Below, in pieces: positions 11,339 to 20,833 of a stretch of DNA of 64,000 nucleotides. The DNA is from Campylobacter avium LMG 24591. GTDB lineage: Bacteria; Campylobacterota; Campylobacteria; Campylobacterales; Campylobacteraceae. A program made the position numbers and the translations under genes. The stretch is taken from positions 1,116,001 to 1,180,000 of the forward strand of contig NZ_CP022347.1 in NCBI RefSeq assembly GCF_002238335.1, given 5' to 3'. Within the stretch, counting starts at the first letter, position 1. Each line of letters begins with the position of its first letter. The notes beneath the pieces are model-generated. The model made no database searches, was not told where the DNA came from, and was given only the letters and a program-made list of their open reading frames with translations.

Positions 11339-11441
11339 GCAAATAAAAATGAATTTTGTCAATACTTTAAGTAAAAATATTTATAAAACTTTAGTGTAAA
11401 TGACTAAAGTTTTATAACAACATTAATGAAAGGTTTGAAAA

Positions 11442-13739
11442 ATGAAGAAAATTTTATACGGTGTTTTAGCCGTTTTTCTAGTCATCTTAGTTGCACTATA
11501 TGTAGTGCTTTTTACGTCTTTTGGCAATAAATTTGTAGCCGGTATCATAGAGGATAAAATTCGCACCGCAACCGCTCTTGATATAAATGTAAGCAAATTT
11601 GAGCTTGGCCTTACTAAGCTTAATACAGAGCTTGACATAGCAAATATGGCCAAATTTACAGTAGATGGAAACTTGAGTCTATTTAGCTTAGGGTTTGATT
11701 TAAATTATCTACTAAGTTTAAACAAGGACTATCTTGCTAAAAACAATATAAAAACCAAAGAAAACCTAAATTTCGGCGGTGCTGTCTTTGGTTCTGCCTT
11801 TGATTTTAACGCTAGCGGCAGGGGACAACTCTTTGGCTCAAATGTAGAGCTAGATGCACATATACTAAGCTTTGCTCCAGCACTTGTGAATTTAAATGCA
11901 AATGGCATAAAAATAGAAGAGCTTTTGGACCTACTTTCAAAGCCTAGATACGCACAAGGTGTCATAAACATAAACGCAGATATTTTCACAAAAGAAAACA
12001 AACTTGCAGGTAATACACTCATAAATCTTTATACAAAGTCCTTAGACTATAAAAGTATAGAAAAAGATTTTAACCTCTCCTTGCCTACAAACTCCGAGCC
12101 AAACGCCGATATAAAAGCTAATATCAACGGAGACTTAGTAGCTGTAAATACGGTGATTAATAATTCCTATGCTGAACTCTTAGCCAAAAACACTCAGTTT
12201 AATCTAGGCACTCAAATTTTAACTAGCGATTTTACTGCGAATTTAAAGAATTTGTCGCCTTTAAAAAGCCTTGCTAAAACAGAGCTTGCAGGAACTGTTG
12301 TCTTAGATGGAAATTTAAGCTTTGATGTCTTAAATTCAGCCTTAACAGAACTAAATGCAAAACTTAAAGGCTCAAAAATCAAAGCCGCAACGCTTTCTAA
12401 TGTGAATTTAGTTTTAAACGCTGTAGCTAAGGGCGATAAGGAACTTATAAATTATGATGTAAAAATGGATTCAAATTTAGCAAAGATTACAAAGGCTAAT
12501 GGATATTATAAATACCAAAATTCAGAGCTTACAAGTGATATAGAAGCAAAAATTGACGACTTAAAAGCCTTTGACTCTTCTTTGCAAGGCACGGTTTTAG
12601 CCAATGCAAATGCTAAAATTACAGGCTCTGTGATAAATTCTTTAAAAGCTAATATAGATCTTGCAGGTGGAAAAATAAGCGCAAATTCAGACGGAAAAAC
12701 CCTTGATTTGAATATAGATAAAATCGATATAGCCAAAGCCTTAGCCATAGCGGCTCAACCAGCTTATCTTAGCGGAAATTTAAACGCCAAGGCACATTTA
12801 AGTTCGCTTGATTTTACAAAGCTAAATGGTAATTATGAAGCAAAGGCTAGCGGGCTTTTTAATCAAAAAGCACTTTCTGCCATGCTTGGCAAAAACTTCC
12901 CAGCAAATAAAAAATATGATTTTAACTTAAACGGGGACATAAAAAACAGCGTAGTGAATTTTAATGCGGTGCTAAACAGCGACCTGGCAAATTTGAAAAG
13001 CTTTAAAGGTAGCTTTGACATAAACAAGGCCAAACTAAGCTCAAACTATGTATTTGACATATATAATCTTGCAAATCTTGGTTTTTTAGCTGATAAGAAA
13101 TTCAAAGGCAGTTTGCAGCTTAATGGAGAGGCAAATTTTGACAAAAGCCTAAATTTGAGTGCAAATAGCTCAAATTTCTTTAGTGGAACTCTTAAAGCTA
13201 CCATTGTAAATAACGCCTTAAAGGCTGATATATCAAACGTTGATTTTTCTAACATGATGCAAAGCCTTGATTTACCTGATTACTACGAGGGAAAGGCGAA
13301 TGTGGATGTGAATTACAATCTACTAAGCTCAAGCGGTGTAGCAAGCGCGAATTTAAACAATGGCAAATTAAAAAGCGTAGGTATTATAAAAACAGCTGAA
13401 ACGCTTACAAAAAGTGATTTTTCAAAGGATTCTTTTTCTGATGCTAAGGCTGTAGCAAATATAAGTAAAAATTCTGTGTCCTTGGATGTAAATTTAGTAT
13501 CTCCTCGCGTTAAAATAGCCATAAATAAAGGCTTGGTAAATACCCAAAGTGGAGCTTTAAATATGCCTTTTAGCTTGGGTGTTGATAAGGCGACTTTTAA
13601 AGGAACCATAAAGGGAAGCACTGCTAATCCTAGCATAAGTATAGACCTTGGCTCAGCCTTAAAATCAGCCGCCGATAAATTCCTAAAAGACAAAGGTGGA
13701 GAAAAAGTAAATAAGCTCTTAGACAAGCTTTTTAAATAA
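11442..13739 (+). CDS. AsmA-family periplasmic protein
   Basis: A 765-residue protein with one N-terminal transmembrane anchor (about residues 4-26) and a long periplasmic part made of repeating beta-strand-like segments rich in Asn, Leu, Lys and Ser. The C-terminal segment SISIDLGSALKSAADKFLKDKGGEKVNKLLDKLFK-type helix (about the last 40 residues) is usual for AsmA-like proteins. C. jejuni carries a similar periplasmic protein divergent from groESL. AsmA relatives are linked to lipid transport between membranes; function here is inferred from the family only. It is the second AsmA-type gene in the window. Confidence 0.75.
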   Translation: MKKILYGVLAVFLVILVALYVVLFTSFGNKFVAGIIEDKIRTATALDINVSKFELGLTKLNTELDIANMAKFTVDGNLSLFSLGFDLNYLLSLNKDYLAKNNIKTKENLNFGGAVFGSAFDFNASGRGQLFGSNVELDAHILSFAPALVNLNANGIKIEELLDLLSKPRYAQGVININADIFTKENKLAGNTLINLYTKSLDYKSIEKDFNLSLPTNSEPNADIKANINGDLVAVNTVINNSYAELLAKNTQFNLGTQILTSDFTANLKNLSPLKSLAKTELAGTVVLDGNLSFDVLNSALTELNAKLKGSKIKAATLSNVNLVLNAVAKGDKELINYDVKMDSNLAKITKANGYYKYQNSELTSDIEAKIDDLKAFDSSLQGTVLANANAKITGSVINSLKANIDLAGGKISANSDGKTLDLNIDKIDIAKALAIAAQPAYLSGNLNAKAHLSSLDFTKLNGNYEAKASGLFNQKALSAMLGKNFPANKKYDFNLNGDIKNSVVNFNAVLNSDLANLKSFKGSFDINKAKLSSNYVFDIYNLANLGFLADKKFKGSLQLNGEANFDKSLNLSANSSNFFSGTLKATIVNNALKADISNVDFSNMMQSLDLPDYYEGKANVDVNYNLLSSSGVASANLNNGKLKSVGIIKTAETLTKSDFSKDSFSDAKAVANISKNSVSLDVNLVSPRVKIAINKGLVNTQSGALNMPFSLGVDKATFKGTIKGSTANPSISIDLGSALKSAADKFLKDKGGEKVNKLLDKLFK

Positions 13740-13742
13740 AAT

Positions 13743-13762
13743 AAGCCCTTTTTTAAGGGCTT
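13743..13762 (+). terminator. Terminator after the AsmA-like gene
   Basis: AAGCCCTT / AAGGGCTT with a T4 loop forms an eight-base perfect stem three bases past the stop codon. The T15 tract 13 bases further on may assist. Confidence 0.65.
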
Positions 13763-13775
13763 AAATCAAATTTCG

Positions 13776-13790
13776 TTTTTTTTTTTTTTT
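13776..13790 (+). repeat. T15 homopolymer abutting a -10 box
   Basis: Fifteen consecutive T residues end two bases before the -10 hexamer of the SGNH-like gene, where Campylobacter promoters usually carry T-rich periodic sequence. Long mononucleotide runs slip, so this could vary promoter spacing. Confidence 0.8.
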
Positions 13791-13792
13791 GA

Positions 13793-13798
13793 TACAAT
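13793..13798 (+). promoter_or_regulatory. -10 box for the phase-variable SGNH-like gene
   Basis: TACAAT preceded by TTTTGA, 22 bases upstream of the ATG at 13821, with AGGAAAAG as ribosome binding site. The spacer upstream is the T15 tract. Confidence 0.5.
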
Positions 13799-13820
13799 GC
13801 GTTAAAAACTAGGAAAAGAT

Positions 13821-15205
13821 ATGAAAAAGAATGTAATTTTACTTGGCGGAAGTAATTCTATAATGGTAAATGCTCTGCAAAAAGGCTTAAAAGATAGCAT
13901 AATTAAACGGGGGGGGGGGCTTTAGACTTTCACAATTTGGCCTTAGGAGCAAATGATTCCTTGCACAAAATTTTTACTATAAATAAAAATGAAGCACTTT
14001 TTCATAAGGCTGAATTAGTAGTAACAGAAACAAACATTAATGATTATGACCTTTTTCACTACGGTAAATCCTTTGAAAAACTAGCCCTTTATATGACTTT
14101 GCTTTGTAAAAAACTAGCTTCATTTAATGCTAAAATTGTTTTTATAATTCTTCCCTTTCAGGTAAGACAAGCTAATGATGAAAATGATGTAAAAAAGAAA
14201 AAATTAGTAGAAAATTTTTTAAGAAAAAATATAAATAATTTTGGCTTTAACTGCGTAGATATGGGAGCTTACTATGATAAGTTTAATCTTTTAGAATTTT
14301 TTACAAAGATAGATATTTATCATCAAGCAGGAAGTATAATGCGTATTTTGGGCAAAAATATCATAAAAAATATAGCTAATTTTCGCTTTCATACCCAAAA
14401 AACTGAGTTTAAAAGCGAATTTTTAATACTAAGCGCTAAGGAGCTTTTCAAAGAAAATTTAGAAAGCAAAAAGCTTGAAAATTCTATTTTTAACGAGCTA
14501 ATCTACAAACTTGATAGCGATAGTAAGCTTAAATTTGATGAGAACTTTAAGGGATACCAGCTTTTAGGGCTTGCTCTTTGTAATTTTTTTGAAAAATGCG
14601 AGAAAGAGCCTTACTCAAGCTTTATACTAGAAAATACAGAGCAAAAAGTTATAAAATTTATTAGAAGTGCTTTTTATCTTTTTCATAGCTTAAATGCTGA
14701 TTTTACAATAGATGAAAATTCTTTTATGTATTTTAATAAAGAAAATTTAGCCCAAAGTGAGGGCTCTGTTTGGATAAAAAAGGGCGATAAGCTTATCAAC
14801 AACATAAATCATTGCGGTTTGTCCTATTTTTTCCTGGCTAAGATAGCTAAGGAGGATAAAGAATTTGAGCTTAAAGAGCCTGATGAGGAAGTAAAGCTTT
14901 TACAAGAGCTTGATTTTAGCCATTTAAGCCCAGAGGTAGAGGACTATAAAGAGCTTATAGATGAATACTGCTTTCATATGGAAAAGCTAAAAGAAAAAGA
15001 ATTTCAAGATAAGATAAATGAGCTAAATTCTCAACTTTTAACTTTGCAAAAGGAAAATTCCTCTTTAAAAGAAATTCTAAGCTCTCAAGAACACAAAGCA
15101 AAAATGCTAAAACTTTCTTTCTTAGAAGAAAAAGTAAAAAGCAAAGAGCTTAAAAATAAACTTTTAGAAAAAGAGTTAGGCCGCAAGGATATACCTAGAA
15201 AATAA
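13821..15205 (+). CDS. Phase-variable SGNH-hydrolase-like protein (frame OFF at G11)
   Basis: From the ATG at 13821 the frame reads MKKNVILLGGSNSIMVNALQ and enters a G11 tract at 13909-13919, then stops after 34 codons (TAG 13923-13925). The rest of the gene lies in the frame two bases on, giving a 422-codon remainder. With 9 or 12 G residues the two parts would join into about 460 residues. The joined protein has SGNH/GDSL landmarks: a Ser in GGSNS near the N-terminus, ALGAND, TETNINDY, and DIYH as the likely Asp-His pair. The last 80 residues are a charged coiled coil. Ribosome binding site AGGAAAAG supports the upstream ATG. Function is probably acyl hydrolysis or transfer on a surface glycan; substrate unknown. 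Confidence 0.75.
13909..13919 (+). repeat. G11 phase-variation tract
   Basis: Eleven G residues directly within the 5' coding region of the SGNH-like gene. In-frame lengths are multiples of three (9, 12), so the sequenced state is OFF. Such tracts are the standard contingency switches of Campylobacter. Confidence 0.95.
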
Positions 15206-15313
15206 AATTTGAAATCAAAAAATAAAAGGCAAAGAATTTAAAATATAAATTAAAAGTGAGTATTTTTGAAACTTTAAGATTATATACTTTCTCATCTTTA
15301 TAGAAAGGCAAAA

Positions 15314-16648
15314 ATGGCAAAAAGTTCTACTATCTTTGAGTGTCAAACCTGCGGAAAAACAAGCAAGAAATGGCTAGGAAAATGCCCTGAATGTAATGCT
15401 TGGGACTCTTTTTTAGAGCTAAAGGAAAAAGAGTATAAAGAGCTAAACTCTAAAAAAATAAGCTCAGAATCAAAAGCCGTTTGCATAGAGGATGTAGAGA
15501 TAGAAAGCTATGCAAGACTTGATACCTTAGATGATGAGTTAAATTTAGTGCTTGGGGGCGGGCTTGTGCTTGGTTCTTTGGTTTTAATAGGTGGAAGTCC
15601 AGGAGTTGGTAAATCAACCCTGCTTTTAAAGATAGCTTCAAATTTAGCTAAAAACTCGCACAAGGTTCTTTATGTAAGTGCAGAAGAAAGCAAAAGCCAG
15701 ATAAAAATAAGAGCTAACAGGCTTGAGGCAAATTCAAAAAATCTTTTTTTACTATCTGAGCTTTGTTTGGAAGATGTTTTAGAGGAAGTAGATAAAAACA
15801 AATACGAAATTTTAATCATTGATTCCATACAGACTATGTATTCGCAAAATATAAGCTCTGCAGCTGGCAGTGTATCTCAGGTAAGAGAGCTTACCTTTGA
15901 GCTTATGAAGCTAAGCAAGGCAAGAAACATAAGCACCTTCATCATAGGGCATATCACAAAGGACGGAGCCATAGCAGGACCTAGGGTGCTTGAGCATATG
16001 GTTGATGTGGTACTTTACTTTGAAGGCGATATAGATAAGGAATTAAGGCTATTAAGAGGCTTTAAAAATCGCTTTGGAAGCACAAGCGAGGTTGGAATTT
16101 TTGAAATGAGTTCAAAAGGGCTAGTAAGTGCTAAAAACATAGCCTCAAAATTTTTTAGCAAGGGTAAAATCAGCTCAGGCTCAGCCCTAACCGTGATAAT
16201 GGAGGGCTCAAGAGCATTGATAGTAGAAATTCAAGCCCTAGTTTGCGAAAGCTCATACCCAAAAAGATCAAGTACAGGCTATGATAAAACAAGGCTTGAT
16301 ATGCTTTTAGCCCTGCTTGAAAAAAAGCTAGGCATAAGTCTTTCTCATTTTGATGTTTTTATAAATGTAAGTGGAGGAGTTAAGATAAATGAAACCGCAG
16401 CTGATTTAGCCGTGGTTGCGGCTATAATTTCTAGCTTTAAAAATCGCCCTTTAAGCAAGGAAAGTATCTTCATAGGAGAGCTTAGCTTAAATGGAGAAAT
16501 AAGAGAGGTTTTTAATCTTGAAAGCCGCTTAAAAGAAGCAAAAATGCAAAAATTCAAAAATGCTATAGTGCCAAATAAGGACTTTCAGGATGTGGATTTA
16601 AAATACTTTGCGGTAAGTGAGTTAAGCCAAGTTTTAGAATGGATGTAA
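15314..16648 (+). CDS. radA: DNA repair protein RadA (Sms)
   Basis: A 444-residue RecA-like ATPase that drives branch migration in recombination and, in naturally competent bacteria, in transformation. The N-terminal zinc finger uses Cys10, Cys13, Cys24 and Cys27. A Walker A GGSPGVGKST follows, then the RadA-specific KNRFGST, and a C-terminal Lon-protease-like domain. Length and domain order are standard. AGAAAGGCAAAA precedes the ATG. Confidence 0.97.
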   Translation: MAKSSTIFECQTCGKTSKKWLGKCPECNAWDSFLELKEKEYKELNSKKISSESKAVCIEDVEIESYARLDTLDDELNLVLGGGLVLGSLVLIGGSPGVGKSTLLLKIASNLAKNSHKVLYVSAEESKSQIKIRANRLEANSKNLFLLSELCLEDVLEEVDKNKYEILIIDSIQTMYSQNISSAAGSVSQVRELTFELMKLSKARNISTFIIGHITKDGAIAGPRVLEHMVDVVLYFEGDIDKELRLLRGFKNRFGSTSEVGIFEMSSKGLVSAKNIASKFFSKGKISSGSALTVIMEGSRALIVEIQALVCESSYPKRSSTGYDKTRLDMLLALLEKKLGISLSHFDVFINVSGGVKINETAADLAVVAAIISSFKNRPLSKESIFIGELSLNGEIREVFNLESRLKEAKMQKFKNAIVPNKDFQDVDLKYFAVSELSQVLEWM

Positions 16649-16710
16649 AATTTGCAAAAGTTCTTGATTTAAGATACAATTGTAATTAACGATAAAAAAA
16701 GGTTTATTTC

Positions 16711-17973
16711 ATGAACAATCAAGAAAACACTGTAGTATTAGATGAACTTAAATTACCTGAGAACCCAAGAATTTTGATTATAGGTGGTGGCTACGCTGGT
16801 TTAAAAGCTGCCTTAGGGCTGCAAAGGCTTCTTGACTTTTCTAAACACAAGGCTGAAATAAGCTTGATTAGCAAACATGACTACCACTATCAAACCACAC
16901 TGTTACATAAAGTAGCTATAGGAACACTTTCGGCCAGAAAGGCTAGAATTTATTACAGAAAGGTATTAGATACCAATAAAATAAAATTTATAAAAGATAA
17001 AATCATAAAGCTAGAACCAGATAAAAACTGCGTGTATGGAAACGCTGGCAAATACGAATACGATGTCTTGGTGATAGCCCTAGGATTTAGACCTGATGGC
17101 TTTAATACTCCAGGAGTTAAAGAACACGCCTTTAAGCTATCGACCCTAAACGCCGCCTTAAAGCTAACAAAGCACATAGAAAATAAATTCAAAGACTACG
17201 CTCTTACAAAAGATGTAAATGACCTTAGCGTGGTTGTTTGCGGAACAGGATTTACAAGCATTGAATTTACCGCTGAGCTAGCCTCGCAAATAGATGAACT
17301 TTGCCTAATATGCGGCATAGATAGAAGCCTTGTTAAGGTTACTTGCATAGGTAGGAGTTCTAGAATTTTACCTATTTTTGATGAAAAATTAAGCTCTATA
17401 GCCACCAAAAAACTTGAAAAAATGGGCGTAAACATCATAACAAATAGCACAGTTAAAGAGGTCTTAAAAGACGGTGTGATTATACAAAGAGACGGCAAAG
17501 ATGAAAAAATAAGTGCTAATACTGTTTTATGGGGTGCTGGAGTTAAGGGAAGCGACATCATAGAAAAATCAAGTATTAACAACATAAAAGGCAGGATAAA
17601 AGTTGATTATCAACTAAGATGTTTTGACTATCCAAATATTTTTGTAATAGGAGACAGCGCCCACCCTACAACAAAGGACGCAAAACACGCACCAACGGCA
17701 CAGCTTTCAGCACAAATGGGAGACTTTGTAGCCTTAAAACTTGTTCATTTGATAAAAGGCAAAAGCTTTAAGAAGCCTTTTGTGTTCAAACACCGCGGCA
17801 CTGTTTGTTCCATAGGCCATACGGATGGCGTTGGCATAGTGTATGGCAATTCTGTATCAGGAGAACTTGCAGCCTTTCTTAAAAATACCATCGAAAATCG
17901 CTGGTTGTTTTCTTTAGGAGGCTTTTCTATGGTCTTTAAAAAGGGACAGTTTAGATATAGAACTAGCAACTAA
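16711..17973 (+). CDS. Type II NADH dehydrogenase-like flavoprotein
   Basis: A 420-residue FAD-dependent oxidoreductase. GGGYAGLKAALGL binds FAD, YHYQTTLLHKVAIGT is characteristic of NDH-2 enzymes, VVCGTGFTSIEFTAELA is the NADH Rossmann motif, and VIGDSAHP is the second FAD-contact motif. The C-terminal region (SLGGFSMVFKKGQFRYR) resembles the amphipathic membrane-binding part of NDH-2. It would pass electrons from NADH to quinone at the inner membrane without pumping protons. Epsilonproteobacterial complex I often lacks the NADH module, so such an enzyme has a clear place; NAD(P)H specificity is not certain. Confidence 0.8.
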   Translation: MNNQENTVVLDELKLPENPRILIIGGGYAGLKAALGLQRLLDFSKHKAEISLISKHDYHYQTTLLHKVAIGTLSARKARIYYRKVLDTNKIKFIKDKIIKLEPDKNCVYGNAGKYEYDVLVIALGFRPDGFNTPGVKEHAFKLSTLNAALKLTKHIENKFKDYALTKDVNDLSVVVCGTGFTSIEFTAELASQIDELCLICGIDRSLVKVTCIGRSSRILPIFDEKLSSIATKKLEKMGVNIITNSTVKEVLKDGVIIQRDGKDEKISANTVLWGAGVKGSDIIEKSSINNIKGRIKVDYQLRCFDYPNIFVIGDSAHPTTKDAKHAPTAQLSAQMGDFVALKLVHLIKGKSFKKPFVFKHRGTVCSIGHTDGVGIVYGNSVSGELAAFLKNTIENRWLFSLGGFSMVFKKGQFRYRTSN

Positions 17974-17982
17974 GGGGATATT

Positions 17983-18084
17983 ATGGATAAATTTTTGTTT
18001 TTTATTAAAAGAGCTTTTGTAAATTTTTTATCAAATTTTTTACCTAGCAAAGAACACGGCGAAAATTCTTTGCATAGAATTTAA
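17983..18084 (+). CDS. 33-residue small ORF after the NDH-2-like gene
   Basis: ATG at 17983, stop TAA at 18082-18084. AAGGGG starts directly at the preceding stop codon and lies about six bases from the ATG, so the ORF has a good ribosome binding site and is probably cotranscribed with the NDH-2-like gene. The first 21 residues are hydrophobic with basic residues (Phe-rich, KRAF), which suggests an amphipathic membrane helix; the tail is polar. No homologue recognised. It ends five bases before the convergent ubiD stop. Confidence 0.5.
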   Translation: MDKFLFFIKRAFVNFLSNFLPSKEHGENSLHRI

Positions 18085-18089
18085 AAGGC

Positions 18090-19898
18090 TTAAAACTCAT
18101 CGCCGCAAAGCTCAAAGTTATCAAAAAGCTCTTTATCCTCTTTTAAAAGCCCTCTTTTTATAAGCTCTTTTAAGACTTCTTTTGAACAATCTGTTTGCTT
18201 AGGCCACTGCCTTTCATAGCCATCGCTTTTATCCTTTACTTGCGCGTCTATGGCCAAAAGATCCTCATTTATATAAATATCTCTTTTAGCATCTATGTTA
18301 TTTACCACACGCCATACTAGCATATATGGGTTTTTAAGGCTATTTTCCTTTCCTAAAAAAACTAAAATTCTAAAATGTTTTTTAAGGCTAAGTGCTTTTT
18401 TAAAAAGCTCACTTACCTTTTGCTTTTCATCTAAGATTATACAAAGTATAGGGCTTTTGGTGTTTGTGTAAAACTGCTTTAAAGAATGAAAGGCAAAAAG
18501 CTTTTTAAACTCTTTTTGCAAATTTTCATCATCTAAAAGCTCAAGCTCTCTTGTATTTTCACTTTCATTTGTTAAATCAAGCCCGGCCTTGCCACCGTAG
18601 CAAGAATTTGGAGAAGCGTGGTCTAATTGATCACAAAGACCCTCGCTGATTAAAAGCTTTTTAACACAAAAGCGATTTAGCATATAAGGTATAAGTTTTT
18701 CATAGTCCTTAAGAGGCGGTGCGTCTTTGCCTACAAAGATAGCGTGTTTTACAAAGCTCATTTGTCCAACCCCCCAAAAAGCATGCATTAACTGCTGTGC
18801 GTGCGCAGGATATTTAGCCTCTATCTTAGCTAGGATTAGGTTGTGAAAGACGCCATTTTCAGGCATATTATAATCAAGCAAATCAGGAGCGCTGGTTTGT
18901 AAAAGCGGTAAAAAAACTCTTTCTGTGCCAAGTGCCATAAACTTATCCTCTAAAGGTGGCTTTCCAACCACGGTTGCTTGATATATAGCGTCTTTTTTTG
19001 TCTTTATAGCAGTAACTTGCATAAGAGGAAAGGGCTCTTTTGGAGTGTAAAAGCCGGTATGATCGCCAAAGGGACCCTCAAGCTCAAAATGATTTACATC
19101 CACAAAGCCCTCTATAACTATGTCGCTATCATAAGGCACAAAAAGCGAATTTTCACAAGGAGCTAAGATGGCATTTTTCCTTTTTATAAAACCATAAAGC
19201 AAGAGCTCAAAAATACCCTTTGGCAAAGGAGCTTGACCGCACCATATATAAAGCGGATCGCCTCCTATGGCTATGCTTACAGGCATTTTTTCTCCGGCTT
19301 TTTTATACTCATCAAAAAAATGTGAGCCGTCTTTGTGAATTTGCCAGTGAACTAAAAGCTTATCATCATCAAAAACTTGCAAACGATACATACCAAGATT
19401 GTTTTGCTTTTTATCCAAACTTTGAGTATATACCTGACCCATAGTTATAAATTTATCAGCGTCTTTCTCCCAAGTTTTAAGGATAGGAAGCTCTTTTAAG
19501 GATGAAAGCCTTTGATACTCAAATTCGCCCTTTTTTTTAAGCCTTTTTGGCGGCACAGATTTTAAGGATAAAAGCTTTTTAAAAAAATCAAGCTTAGCTG
19601 AAAAAGTGTTTGGAATGTGCATTTTTAAAAGGCTTGAAATTTCACTTGCAACATCCTCATAATCCCTTGTGAAAGCTAGTTTTAATGCTCTTTCAGAACA
19701 AAAAGTATTCATAAGCACAGGAAAATCATAGCTTTTATTTTCTTTTTTATTAACAGGCTTTGTAAAAAGCAAGGCTTTGCCATCCTTTTTCTTAGCCTCG
19801 ATGTAGGCAAGATGAGCTATTTCAAGCTCTGTATCCACCTCTTCATCTATCACTCTTAAAAGATCATTTTGCCTTAAAAGCTCTATAAAATTACGCAT
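18090..19898 (-). CDS. ubiD: UbiD-family decarboxylase
   Basis: A 602-residue member of the UbiD family, which uses prenylated FMN from UbiX to decarboxylate aromatic or unsaturated acids. The start MRNFIELLRQNDLLRVI and internal IAIGGDPLYIWCGQAPLP, EGPFGDHTGFYTP (with the catalytic Glu and Asp region) are family hallmarks. Since the window also carries mqnE of the futalosine menaquinone route, the substrate here is likely a menaquinone-pathway acid rather than a ubiquinone precursor; that is inference. It sits eight bases downstream of hemC. Confidence 0.92.
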   Translation of the reverse strand: MRNFIELLRQNDLLRVIDEEVDTELEIAHLAYIEAKKKDGKALLFTKPVNKKENKSYDFPVLMNTFCSERALKLAFTRDYEDVASEISSLLKMHIPNTFSAKLDFFKKLLSLKSVPPKRLKKKGEFEYQRLSSLKELPILKTWEKDADKFITMGQVYTQSLDKKQNNLGMYRLQVFDDDKLLVHWQIHKDGSHFFDEYKKAGEKMPVSIAIGGDPLYIWCGQAPLPKGIFELLLYGFIKRKNAILAPCENSLFVPYDSDIVIEGFVDVNHFELEGPFGDHTGFYTPKEPFPLMQVTAIKTKKDAIYQATVVGKPPLEDKFMALGTERVFLPLLQTSAPDLLDYNMPENGVFHNLILAKIEAKYPAHAQQLMHAFWGVGQMSFVKHAIFVGKDAPPLKDYEKLIPYMLNRFCVKKLLISEGLCDQLDHASPNSCYGGKAGLDLTNESENTRELELLDDENLQKEFKKLFAFHSLKQFYTNTKSPILCIILDEKQKVSELFKKALSLKKHFRILVFLGKENSLKNPYMLVWRVVNNIDAKRDIYINEDLLAIDAQVKDKSDGYERQWPKQTDCSKEVLKELIKRGLLKEDKELFDNFELCGDEF

Positions 19899-19906
19899 TT
19901 ATCCTC

Positions 19907-20833
19907 CTAAGCCATTTGCAAAGCTCTTTGTAAAAGCTCTTTAGCACCCTTAGCTATCATACTTTGTGCTAGTTTAAGTCCGGCCTTTTCATACTCATCT
20001 TTTGAAATTTCAAGCTCTTCTTTTAAAAACTCACTTGCATCAGGTAGTCCTAGTATGGCTTTTATCCTTATCTTTTCATCTTTTAAACAAGCATTTATGC
20101 CTATTGGCACCTGACAACCACCCTCTAAATTCTTTATAAATTCCCTTTCTATAAAGGTTTCTATGTAAGTTTTTTCATCGTTTAAAAAGCTTAAAAGTCT
20201 TTCAAGCTCTAAATTCTCAACACACTCTACACCCAAAGCACCTTGAGAAGCAGCTGGTATCATCTCATCTAAGCTAAATTCACTTATATAATTTAACTCT
20301 TTTTCAAGCCCTAGCCTAGAAAGTCCAGCTTTTGCTAGGATGATAGCATCAAAGTCATCATTTTTAAGCTTAGCAAGTCTTGAATTTACATTGCCTCTTA
20401 AAGAAATAACATTTAAATCCTTTCTTAAAAGAAGCAACTGCATTTTGCGTCTAAGACTTGTTGTACCTACTCTTGCACCCTTTGGCAAGTCTTGTAAGCT
20501 TTTATACTTCATACTTAAAAAGCTATCTCTTACATCCTCTCTTTTTGTAACAGCAACTAGCTTCAAGCCCTTTGGGAAAAAACTTGGCACATCTTTTAGG
20601 CTATGCACGGCTAAATGCGTTTCGTTTCTTAGCATACTTTGCTGAAGTTCCTTTGTAAAAAGTCCCTTGCCACCTATCTTTGCTAAGGGACTATCTAAAA
20701 GCACATCGCCCTTTGTCTTAAAGCCTTGCAAGGACACCTTGATACCGTGTTTTTGCTCTATAAGCTTTTTTACATACTCGCTTTGCCAAAGAGCTAGGGC
20801 TGATTTTCTAGTGGCTATGATTAGTTCTTTCAT
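19907..20833 (-). CDS. hemC: Porphobilinogen deaminase (hydroxymethylbilane synthase)
   Basis: A 308-residue heme-pathway enzyme joining four porphobilinogens. ATRKSALALWQSEYVK, LAVHSLKDVP, RVGTTSLRRK and IIPAASQGALGVE-like segments are present, and GGCQVPIG carries the Cys that binds the dipyrromethane cofactor. Its start overlaps the end of the FxsA-like gene by four bases. It shares an operon with hemA upstream. Confidence 0.97.
   Translation of the reverse strand: MKELIIATRKSALALWQSEYVKKLIEQKHGIKVSLQGFKTKGDVLLDSPLAKIGGKGLFTKELQQSMLRNETHLAVHSLKDVPSFFPKGLKLVAVTKREDVRDSFLSMKYKSLQDLPKGARVGTTSLRRKMQLLLLRKDLNVISLRGNVNSRLAKLKNDDFDAIILAKAGLSRLGLEKELNYISEFSLDEMIPAASQGALGVECVENLELERLLSFLNDEKTYIETFIEREFIKNLEGGCQVPIGINACLKDEKIRIKAILGLPDASEFLKEELEISKDEYEKAGLKLAQSMIAKGAKELLQRALQMA

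Noticed and set aside
13313-13726. A 137-codon minus-strand ORF inside the AsmA-like gene
   Set aside because: Antisense shadow of a well-supported gene; composition mirrors the complementary strand.
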